Shown in pieces: positions 40,586 to 48,177 of a stretch of DNA of 48,177 bases. A program made the position numbers and the translations under genes. The DNA comes from Legionella sp. (GTDB lineage Bacteria; Pseudomonadota; Gammaproteobacteria; Legionellales; Legionellaceae): positions 6,672-54,848 of the forward strand of contig JAACPN010000009.1 in the NCBI GenBank assembly GCA_009995425.1, read 5' to 3'. The notes under the pieces are model-generated. The model ran no database searches. It worked only from the letters and a program-made list of their open reading frames with translations, and had not been told where the DNA came from. The stretch's first letter is position 1. Each line of letters starts with the position of its first letter.

Positions 40586-41236
40586 ATGATGGATGCCACG
40601 ACGCATCATATGTTTCGCGGTTTTTAAAACCTCGGCATCGGTCCATACGTCTGCTGCAATCGAAAGAATATGCGCCCCCAAATAACCTTGATTCGCATGA
40701 TGACTCTTGGCTAACACAAAACCTTCACCTGGAACAAACGTGTAATATTTATCATCTAAAATTGGACGCGCTGTATCAGCTTCTTCGGTATAGGAGATTT
40801 GATATCCTGAAAGATGGATTAAATTGCGTTCAAATTTTCGCAGAATAATTTCAAGCTGCATGCGCTGAGTACAACGCACCAAAGCACGTATAGCATACTC
40901 ATAGGTTTCGTAAAGCATAGGTTCTGGCACATCAGGCTTTAATGCACGGTACAACACTTCGTTGATGTACATGCCTGCCAGTAAGATCTCACCGTGGAGA
41001 TACTCCGATCCCTGTGCAATTTCAACTTGCTTAACATAGGTACCATATGAACGCTCATTAATCGACAGCCAAAGCGGTGTGAACGGCTGTAAAACCGCAC
41101 GCTTCTTAAGGGAACGCCCACCTTGGCAGTAAGCGCGGACCAAACCGCGCTCGCGTGTTAAAAAAAACACCTGCGTTGTACTGTTTTTAGCAAGGCGCTG
41201 GTGCAATAACCAGGCCGACAAGCCGTCAGTTATCAT
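40535..41236 (-). CDS. recO: DNA repair protein RecO
   Basis: Loads RecA with RecF and RecR and anneals SSB-coated strands in recombinational repair. The 233-aa protein has the OB-fold start AWLLHQRLAKNSTTQVFFLTRERGLVRAYCQGGRS, the central LLAGMYINEVLYRAL with the usual LYE phrase, and a helical C-terminus. Its ATG overlaps the end of era by 11 bases, so the two are coupled. Its 3' end overlaps the convergent ATPase gene by 51 bases, which may have replaced its original tail. Confidence 0.93.
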   Translation of the reverse strand: MITDGLSAWLLHQRLAKNSTTQVFFLTRERGLVRAYCQGGRSLKKRAVLQPFTPLWLSINERSYGTYVKQVEIAQGSEYLHGEILLAGMYINEVLYRALKPDVPEPMLYETYEYAIRALVRCTQRMQLEIILRKFERNLIHLSGYQISYTEEADTARPILDDKYYTFVPGEGFVLAKSHHANQGYLGAHILSIAADVWTDAEVLKTAKHMMRRGIHHLLDGAVIETRALYQQG

Positions 41237-42113
41237 AACCCAATTGCTTCAAAAGCCGTTCATCATCAGCCCAACCGCTTTTGACTTTACACCAGCATTT
41301 TAAAAATACAGGTTGCCCGAGCAGCCGCTCCATATCGAGGCGTGCTTGGCTTGCAATGGTTTTTAATTTACTGCCACGATCACCAATAATCATACGTTTA
41401 TGATTGTCTTTTTCGACAAGAATTAAGGCTTGAATACGTACAAGTTTCTCTTCTTCTTCATACACTTCAATATCGACCGTCGTAGAATAAGGCAGTTCTT
41501 GACCTGTAAAACGAAAAATCTTTTCTCGCAATAATTCAGCACATAAAAAACGTGTGGAACGATCAGTGAATTGATCATCTTCAAATAAATGCGGCCCTTC
41601 CGGCATAAGCGGTTTAATCAACTTTTGAAGTGCATCCACAGAAAACCCCGTTTTTGCCGACAACGGAATGATATTAGCAAAATCATGCTGCTGACTTAAA
41701 TGCTCGAGCCACGGCAGTAATTTATTTTTATCTTCAATTTGATCGACTTTATTAATCACTAAGATACACGGAACGTCTGCGTTTTTGATATGCTTTAAAA
41801 CACGCGCATCGTCTTCGGTCCAGTGCGTACCTTCAACCACAAACACAATTACATCCACATCATGAACGGTCGCTTCAGCCGCCTGGTTCATCAAGCGACT
41901 CATGTGCTTTGTGCCACCACGATGTATGCCTGGCGTATCGACGTAGACCATTTGGCACTCACCTTCGGTCAAAATTCCCCGAATGACGTGACGGGTTGTT
42001 TGAGGTTTACGCGAAGTAATACTCAATTTTTGTTGTAAAATATGATTGAGCAACGTGGATTTACCCACGTTTGGGCGCCCAACAAGTGCTATGTAACCAC
42101 ATGTCGCTGTCAT
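41226..42113 (-). CDS. era: GTPase Era
   Basis: An essential GTPase that binds the 3' end of 16S rRNA during 30S subunit assembly. The 295-aa protein has G1 GRPNVGKST (12-20), G3 DTPGIH, G4 NKVD and G5 PLSAKTG. The C-terminal KH domain has LIVEKDNHKRMIIGDRGSKLKTI. It leads the era-recO pair. The giant gene ends 85 bases upstream on the same strand. Confidence 0.97.
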   Translation of the reverse strand: MTATCGYIALVGRPNVGKSTLLNHILQQKLSITSRKPQTTRHVIRGILTEGECQMVYVDTPGIHRGGTKHMSRLMNQAAEATVHDVDVIVFVVEGTHWTEDDARVLKHIKNADVPCILVINKVDQIEDKNKLLPWLEHLSQQHDFANIIPLSAKTGFSVDALQKLIKPLMPEGPHLFEDDQFTDRSTRFLCAELLREKIFRFTGQELPYSTTVDIEVYEEEEKLVRIQALILVEKDNHKRMIIGDRGSKLKTIASQARLDMERLLGQPVFLKCWCKVKSGWADDERLLKQLGYDN

Positions 42114-42198
42114 GTATCACCAAAATTTAAACATAAACATAAAAACGCTATTCTATCGAATCATAACAAACATGTACAAAGGTTTTTCAAAAACGCTT

Positions 42199-45100
42199 TT
42201 ATGTCTTAGGTCTTGGCGAAGGCGGTTGCGCATCCCCTTCCTGTTGTCTCCCTTCTTGACGAAGAAAGCTCATGGAAGCCAAGCTTGCTTGCTTATCTAA
42301 AACTAAAGCAGCTTCCAACGCCTTAAATTCGCTCACGGTGGTTTGCCGATAAGGCATGATGTGCTCTTGGAAATAATCCATTTTTTCACGATGTGCCTGA
42401 TTTAACCAACACAACGGTGTTTTTTGTTCGCGCAAACCATTCAACTCACCGTTGAAAAAACGAATTTGTTCAATCAGTGATTGATAATCAGTATTGTTCA
42501 AAATATCATCTGGAAACTCGCCTGATAAAAGCGTATGCTGGGTTGTGCTTATCCAAAATTTTCCGTTACTATAAGGGATAGAAGACTCCAATAGGGCTAA
42601 ATCAGCCATATCAATTAAACAAGCCGTCACTTTATCCCCGTCTTTACGAAATACAATAGCTTCAACGGGTTTTAAATACGGGCAAAGTATATGCTCCTGT
42701 CCATAATAGACTCCCGCATAATTATCATCCACGAGCAGGTTATCTGAAAAAAATTGCATGCCGTCTTCTTTCGTATTTAAAGGTTGCATGCAATATGGCC
42801 TCTGGTTCGACGTAAATTTATCTAATAGTTCTACCCAGATCCGGCTATCCCACCCTTTTTCCTTCAGTTTTGGATTAAAAAACGCCTCTTCTTTCAACGT
42901 TTCTTTTTCAGCCTCTTTCAAGGTTTCTTTTTCGTGCTCTACTTCAACACCAAGTACTTGTGATGGATGAGCGTGACTCATAGTTTTTTCATTACATAAC
43001 GAACTCGACTTCTCAACAATGGTTTTAAGTTCGTCATCAACGTGCGTTATCTCATCTGGTGACTGCTGGATATCAGCCGTTTCTAAACAATGCTTCCAAT
43101 CACTTAATAAAGCCTTATGATGTCGTTCAAGTAAATCATGTGTGGATTGCTCAATACAAATACTTCCGTACTGCTCAAATAATGTGTCTGCCTTAGTTTC
43201 GATAAAATACTTTTTAAATAGCTGAGCTAATTTATATTTTTTCTCAATTTCTTCTTCTGGAACCGTGGCAAGACGTTGTAAGAAATCTTGTCGTACAACA
43301 TTATCCATTTTAGCAAGTGCTGCAAAAAAATTATCCTCTTTTAGTTGATTTTGTTCATTTACTTCCATTATGCTAAACAGGACATCGAATGACGTCGGTG
43401 CATCCTCTGGAACGATAATACTCACCGTTTGTTGCTCATCTAGCCCCCGCATACGCATACACCCTTGCAGAAAACTTTGCGCATGGGTTCGTTTATCCAC
43501 CAAAACAAACGCGTGAGCAGTTGTTGCTTGCTTTAAATCTGTACCTACCGTATGACTTTGGTCATAATACGTAAAACGTTCATCTGGCGTGCAGTCCAAT
43601 TTTTGGTTAATTTCATCCGGATCACTGGTCGCCAAGATAATCAATTTTTTCGTGCTTATATTTAACGCACATAAAACATCAGCTTCATTAAAATATAAAA
43701 CATACTTTATTGCTGCGTTTTGTTGGGCAGAAACGCCTGCCATTTGCCGTGCAACCTCAAGATTACTCACCCCCGCAAAGGTTGCATTAATATCAATAAT
43801 CGCCCGTGCATTTTGATTTGTTTCAAATAATTCTTCTAAAAATGATTTTATATCAACACAAGACACCTGAGTTACCGATGTACCTTTGTTTTTTAATACG
43901 GCCTGAATATACCCATCTGTTCCCAAAGACGTATGCGCGTTATACCGTAGCCGTTGGTGATACGTACTATGGTTCCAGGGTGTTCCTGATAAACCTTGCG
44001 CTGTTCGATACAAGTCCACATGATTGTAGGCATCACTATGAAGCACATGGGGTTCAAGCGTGATTTGCGGAAGAATGTGTTCTTGTAAAAGCATCAACAA
44101 CACATCTTTTTTATGTTTCAAGTGTTCTAAAAGCTTGGCAAGCTGCGCTTCGCCTTGCTTAGAACGCAGGTTTATTGCCTGCAAGGTAAGTCCTAATTCG
44201 TCTAAAAATGCATTCACACGCTGTGCTGTGGGTGTTTCAGCGAGTGTTTTATATACACTTCCTGGTGTTAGTAATTCATGTCGAGCTTCTGCTTGCCATT
44301 GAAATATCGCTTGTTTTAAGAGCGCTTCGTTTAAGCCTTCACTTAATAACGATTGAATGGAATAATTGATGGTTTCCATGGGGTTCCCAAAACGACTCCG
44401 CTCATTCGGCTGATTACTTGCAACATAAGGAATAGCCAACGCACGTTGCAGTGCTGTTTCTTGAATAGCTGATGGCCCATAATGCTCTTTGTAATGACGT
44501 GCGCTTGTTTGAGGCAAGAGCGTTAATTGCTCTTTATAAAACGCCAAGGCATCTTTAACATCAGACGAAGCTTGAGCGATGCTTTCAGGTAGCGCTGCAT
44601 TCGAAAGATAAGCTCTCACATCCTCAATATTCAAATGGCTGATCATAGCCTTCAATGGACTCTTCTCATGGGTCAATAACGCATCAATCGAAGGCATTTC
44701 GCCCGCTAAACAATCCACAAATTGATACAATGCAATGCTGTGTTTAATCAGCTCTGGAGAAATAGCTCGCACATCGCCCAGCGTATAATTCAACTTTTTC
44801 TTCAAGAGTAAACCTTGATGCACTTCATCGATCACCACATCGCCACGTTCTTTAAGTAAGGTAGTAATTTTACTTGCCCAATAAACTTGTTTTTTCCATT
44901 GCGCCTCGTCTTCAAGACGTTCGGGCCGAGACAACACAAGCTCTAACGCCTTCAGCTCCAACGATTGCATCGACTCGCCCGTGGTCACCAAATAAGCTTT
45001 ATTGCTCATGATCTCAACAAAGGTTTCATAAATACTTTCTAAATGCTCGGGCGAACAATGGCTGTCTCGATTAAACTCAAAACGATGCGCTTTTTGCCCA

Positions 45101-48100
45101 AATAATCGTTGCGAGGTCGCATTCAAATCCACATGATTTGTTGCAAGCAATGCGCGAGGCACTTCGATGACGACCAGGTTCAAGCCCGTGGCTTTTTTCT
45201 CAGCTAAAAGAGGCAAAATCACTTTGGATTTACCACCCCCCATGATGACTTTTTCAATCAGGTGATCAACATGAAGCGCATTGTTGGGCTTAGACAACAA
45301 CGAACTGAGTGCTTCTGCCTGCCTTGGACGCACTAAAATATTTTCTGCATATTGAAACAGCATAAGAGCCGGATCCGTTTGTGCTTTAGGCATATTTTCG
45401 CTCATGAGGGCCGCAGCGATTTGATGAGGATCATCCGTTTTTGCAGCATCTAAGACACGAACAACCTGTTGATGTTGAACTTCACGTGAAACGGCTTCAT
45501 GGATCATGTCATGAAGACGCTGACAAGCGGGTTTAGATAACCCTGTTTTTTCAACATAAAGTGTCATATCCGCATGCAAATACAGTGCCAACAGTTCTTC
45601 CTGTGTCAATAAGTGACGCTGCCCTGCAAGCAGCTGCACGGTTTTGGGTGGCGCTGCATTCGCCTTGTCTAACACATCATTCCATATTCGTGCCAAATTT
45701 TTAGCTTGTTTAATTTCAAGTATATTCGCTTGTCGTATCAATGTTCTCCAAACATCATCGTTTTGAAATACCTTTTCGGCAATGCCTCGCTGAGCTTGTA
45801 TGCATTCAAATTTTAAAACACCGGCTTCTTGCTCGGTTGGCCCACTGTGCATCGCTGCGGTGTATTTCTTTTCTTCCTCTTGATACGCTTGCAGCGCGTC
45901 TTTCATCCCTAATCTATGCCACAGAGGTTCTGGATCGATCGCGCTCACAGGCTCCATTACCTCACTCGCCGGCATTTTTTGCTGTAAATCTTCCCAAATC
46001 TCTCGGTTAGTTATTAAAAGCTCATCAAATACATCTCGCGCTTCCAGTACATTGATCGCTGGAACCGTGCAACGAGCTGCTTTTTTTATTAGATCGTCCA
46101 GAGACATCTGTTCTGAAGTAAATTCGCTTGGGTTTTCTAAGACGCGATAAAGCACATGATTTAAAAAATACATATTTTTATTTGTATTTTTTTTATTATC
46201 CAACACAGAACGAAAAGCCATTAAATAGTGCTGACAAAACGTTTTAAGATCTGCCTTTTGCTCAGGCGTACCTGAACGTGCAATGTGAAGGTAGGTTGGG
46301 AGATACATGATAAAATCAGACTCGTTGATAGAGGAGTTCAACACCCCCAATGCCGTGTTCACATCCTTTGGCGCAACAAATACATTGTTATGTTGCCAGC
46401 CGCACCATGTCATGGCTATTTCCCATGGCCATCGTTTCTTATTAAATTCAAATGACTCAGATAAGGCAAGATTCAGAGGAAGATAAGCTAATTTTGTGCT
46501 TTTTTTCATAACACGGAGTTCATCGGTTATGTTTTTTTCAAGATCGTTCAACCGCTTAGAAAAATCAGCAGGAAAATCAGACGATATATCGCGAATTGCA
46601 CACAACCGTTGGTGCTCTTTTAACAACGTTTTTAAACTTAAACGCCGTTTTTCATAACCCAGCGCTCCATGGGCTTCAGATGGATTGGGTAGTGCATAAT
46701 CCAATAAACTTTTGCATGCTTGATCGCGTAACGTAAAGGCTTCATCTAAGTGCCGCACACCACGTTGATGCCTGGTGTATAATGTACGGACAGTTTGCGG
46801 TAGCCCGTTATAAAATTTTTCTATTTCTTCATGAGACATGTCCTCATAACGCCCATTCGCACAAGTTGAATCAAACGATGTCTTTTTAAGAAACACAGGT
46901 GATTGACCGAGTTTTGCATAATCGGTGTATAGCGCTAAGGCTTTGAGTTGGCACGCAACATATTCAGGTGTTTCAAACGTCGCATCCGTGTCTTTTTCTT
47001 GATCCAGCACATACGGCAAGGCTTGAACAATCCAAGATAAATACCTCAATTCTTGAAGCGAGCCATCAAGACTTAAACGTTGACTGATATCCTCCAGCAC
47101 CGCCCAAGCCTTTTCTGTCTCATGGGTGGCAAGGTACAGGTAGCACAAATACAACGCATCAGCAGCTGTGTCTGGTTTAGGTAGGCCATCCACGAGTTTA
47201 TAGGTGATGCTCTGTTGCGTATCATGATGATTCCATGCAGGTAGGTCTTTCTCAGACGTGTTTTTGCTCATCATAACCTCGGGAATAACCCCAGATGTAT
47301 CGTGCGTTAAATGATGATACTCACCTGGAATTTGTCGTGTGGATTGATCAAGAAAAAACGGTTGAACCGCAACCATGACGCGCTGCTCATGACCCTTGCT
47401 AAAATTCAACGCGGCAATACGTGCGTCAAACGGCGATGCTTCTGCTGGCATCAAGACCTCGTTTGTATCTGGAAGCGTGATTTGATGATTCGATACATGA
47501 AGCGTCAGGCCATAACGTGCAAAATCAACGGTCCCTTGTGTTCTGGTGGCCTGGTCGAGGTTCACGTTAAAAAATTGGGTATGTTCAAATTTGCTCAGTG
47601 CGTTTGCGTATAAACTTGGCGTCTTGCTGATAACATATCCTGTTTTATTGCCATCCTCATCCAATTGATGCAGTTGATTATACTTGTCTACTTGATAGAT
47701 GGGTTTATTGTTGTGTATCAGCAGCGAGTCGGTTTCACTCACCCATAGTTCCATGCTGGCATCGGTTAAAATCGCTGGCAATCTGTTTTTGACCACCGCT
47801 GTATCTTCTAATCCTAACAAACGCTGTTGTTTATCCGTTAACGGTTTTAACTCATACCAAGTATCACTGTTTTCCAAGCATTTTTTTTGTACTGCAAGCA
47901 TTGAACCTGTTCTTTTTATACGTAGATCACCTGATTTAAACACGATGATGCGTTCATCTTCAGACAACCAGCACGACGTCTCGTAATTTAAACCCAGTCG
48001 ATGCGTCACTGGATGATTAATAATATCCAAAGGAATCGCACTGAGCGAATATCCATTTTGAAAAACACGCCCTAATGCTGCATTCACAGTATACACCGTG

Positions 48101-48132
48101 TCACCCTGGCTATCTTGATCATGGATTTTCAT
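42199..48132 (-). CDS. Giant SF2 helicase-like NTPase resembling the eukaryotic DUF3638/DUF3645 family (1977 aa)
   Basis: A helicase-type core lies between about residues 960 and 1570. Walker A is IMGGGKSKVILPLLAEKK near 962, Walker B is VVIDEVHQG near 1100, motif III-like is GLSGTPWN near 1383, and motif VI-like is FLQGCMRMRGLDEQQ near 1558. The phrases MG-GKS-VI-PLLA and MR-RGL recall the DUF3638/DUF3645 proteins of fungi, plants and amoebae. Residues 1-900 have beta-rich then helical parts without known domains, and the last 400 are acidic and coiled. There is no signal peptide. An in-frame TGA at 48142-48144 shows that the start is inside the window; ATG 48132 has no clear ribosome binding site. 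The substrate is unknown. Confidence 0.72.
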   Translation of the reverse strand: MKIHDQDSQGDTVYTVNAALGRVFQNGYSLSAIPLDIINHPVTHRLGLNYETSCWLSEDERIIVFKSGDLRIKRTGSMLAVQKKCLENSDTWYELKPLTDKQQRLLGLEDTAVVKNRLPAILTDASMELWVSETDSLLIHNNKPIYQVDKYNQLHQLDEDGNKTGYVISKTPSLYANALSKFEHTQFFNVNLDQATRTQGTVDFARYGLTLHVSNHQITLPDTNEVLMPAEASPFDARIAALNFSKGHEQRVMVAVQPFFLDQSTRQIPGEYHHLTHDTSGVIPEVMMSKNTSEKDLPAWNHHDTQQSITYKLVDGLPKPDTAADALYLCYLYLATHETEKAWAVLEDISQRLSLDGSLQELRYLSWIVQALPYVLDQEKDTDATFETPEYVACQLKALALYTDYAKLGQSPVFLKKTSFDSTCANGRYEDMSHEEIEKFYNGLPQTVRTLYTRHQRGVRHLDEAFTLRDQACKSLLDYALPNPSEAHGALGYEKRRLSLKTLLKEHQRLCAIRDISSDFPADFSKRLNDLEKNITDELRVMKKSTKLAYLPLNLALSESFEFNKKRWPWEIAMTWCGWQHNNVFVAPKDVNTALGVLNSSINESDFIMYLPTYLHIARSGTPEQKADLKTFCQHYLMAFRSVLDNKKNTNKNMYFLNHVLYRVLENPSEFTSEQMSLDDLIKKAARCTVPAINVLEARDVFDELLITNREIWEDLQQKMPASEVMEPVSAIDPEPLWHRLGMKDALQAYQEEEKKYTAAMHSGPTEQEAGVLKFECIQAQRGIAEKVFQNDDVWRTLIRQANILEIKQAKNLARIWNDVLDKANAAPPKTVQLLAGQRHLLTQEELLALYLHADMTLYVEKTGLSKPACQRLHDMIHEAVSREVQHQQVVRVLDAAKTDDPHQIAAALMSENMPKAQTDPALMLFQYAENILVRPRQAEALSSLLSKPNNALHVDHLIEKVIMGGGKSKVILPLLAEKKATGLNLVVIEVPRALLATNHVDLNATSQRLFGQKAHRFEFNRDSHCSPEHLESIYETFVEIMSNKAYLVTTGESMQSLELKALELVLSRPERLEDEAQWKKQVYWASKITTLLKERGDVVIDEVHQGLLLKKKLNYTLGDVRAISPELIKHSIALYQFVDCLAGEMPSIDALLTHEKSPLKAMISHLNIEDVRAYLSNAALPESIAQASSDVKDALAFYKEQLTLLPQTSARHYKEHYGPSAIQETALQRALAIPYVASNQPNERSRFGNPMETINYSIQSLLSEGLNEALLKQAIFQWQAEARHELLTPGSVYKTLAETPTAQRVNAFLDELGLTLQAINLRSKQGEAQLAKLLEHLKHKKDVLLMLLQEHILPQITLEPHVLHSDAYNHVDLYRTAQGLSGTPWNHSTYHQRLRYNAHTSLGTDGYIQAVLKNKGTSVTQVSCVDIKSFLEELFETNQNARAIIDINATFAGVSNLEVARQMAGVSAQQNAAIKYVLYFNEADVLCALNISTKKLIILATSDPDEINQKLDCTPDERFTYYDQSHTVGTDLKQATTAHAFVLVDKRTHAQSFLQGCMRMRGLDEQQTVSIIVPEDAPTSFDVLFSIMEVNEQNQLKEDNFFAALAKMDNVVRQDFLQRLATVPEEEIEKKYKLAQLFKKYFIETKADTLFEQYGSICIEQSTHDLLERHHKALLSDWKHCLETADIQQSPDEITHVDDELKTIVEKSSSLCNEKTMSHAHPSQVLGVEVEHEKETLKEAEKETLKEEAFFNPKLKEKGWDSRIWVELLDKFTSNQRPYCMQPLNTKEDGMQFFSDNLLVDDNYAGVYYGQEHILCPYLKPVEAIVFRKDGDKVTACLIDMADLALLESSIPYSNGKFWISTTQHTLLSGEFPDDILNNTDYQSLIEQIRFFNGELNGLREQKTPLCWLNQAHREKMDYFQEHIMPYRQTTVSEFKALEAALVLDKQASLASMSFLRQEGRQQEGDAQPPSPRPKT

Positions 48133-48177
48133 TAAGATAAATCAGGTAACGCTACCGCCACTGAAATTAATTTTTAA

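Noticed and set aside
48142..48177. Possible 3' end of an upstream minus-strand gene (reading LKINFSGGSVT then stop)
   Set aside because: Only 11 codons are inside the window, too few to support a gene call.

Overview
The window looks like a chromosomal stretch of an AT-rich gammaproteobacterium, most likely a member of the Legionellales (Legionella/Coxiella relatives). This is inferred from the era-recO-pdxJ and guaB-guaA-tadA gene orders, from small Cys-rich secreted proteins of a kind I associate with this group, and from several very large or eukaryote-like proteins of the type these host-associated bacteria secrete. No species is assigned. No rRNA, tRNA or CRISPR array was seen.

Layout. 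1-3.9 kb: a truncated NRPS-type adenylation enzyme (minus) divergent from an MMPL/RND exporter (plus). 3.9-5.9 kb: an outer-membrane beta-barrel protein translationally coupled to a small Cys-rich secreted protein, then a CvfB-like S1 protein. 6-13 kb: one giant gene (about 2333 aa) of unknown function with internal repeats. 13-19.3 kb: housekeeping genes acnA, tadA, guaA and guaB. 19.4-21 kb: a PAS-GGDEF-EAL protein. 21-23.6 kb: a coiled-coil protein, a half-length Tgt-like protein and queA. 23.6-28.5 kb: a DUF4143-type ATPase, ligA and rmuC.

28.5-38.5 kb is the accessory region. It holds (i) an 1142-aa protein joining a PI3/4-kinase-like N-terminal domain to a eukaryotic-type Dbl-homology (RhoGEF) domain, flanked by a 15-bp direct repeat and a degraded group II intron; (ii) a small Cys-rich secreted protein; (iii) a two-gene minus-strand unit whose first protein carries a clan CE (Ulp1/YopJ-like) catalytic signature; (iv) a 925-aa two-module protein with an internal Shine-Dalgarno and ATG. 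A roughly 31-bp piece of the Cys-rich gene is duplicated on the far side of the clan CE unit, so the region was put together by recombination. Taken together it reads as an effector island.

38.5-42.1 kb: pdxJ, recO and era, with a second DUF4143-type ATPase gene inserted on the opposite strand behind a promoter inside a large dyad. 42.2-48.1 kb: a second giant gene (1977 aa) encoding a helicase-like SF2 NTPase that resembles the eukaryotic DUF3638/DUF3645 family.

The strongest novelty candidates are the kinase-like/RhoGEF fusion, the clan CE protein, the DUF3638-like giant NTPase and the truncated Tgt-like protein. All functional claims for these rest on motif reading and were not tested by database search.
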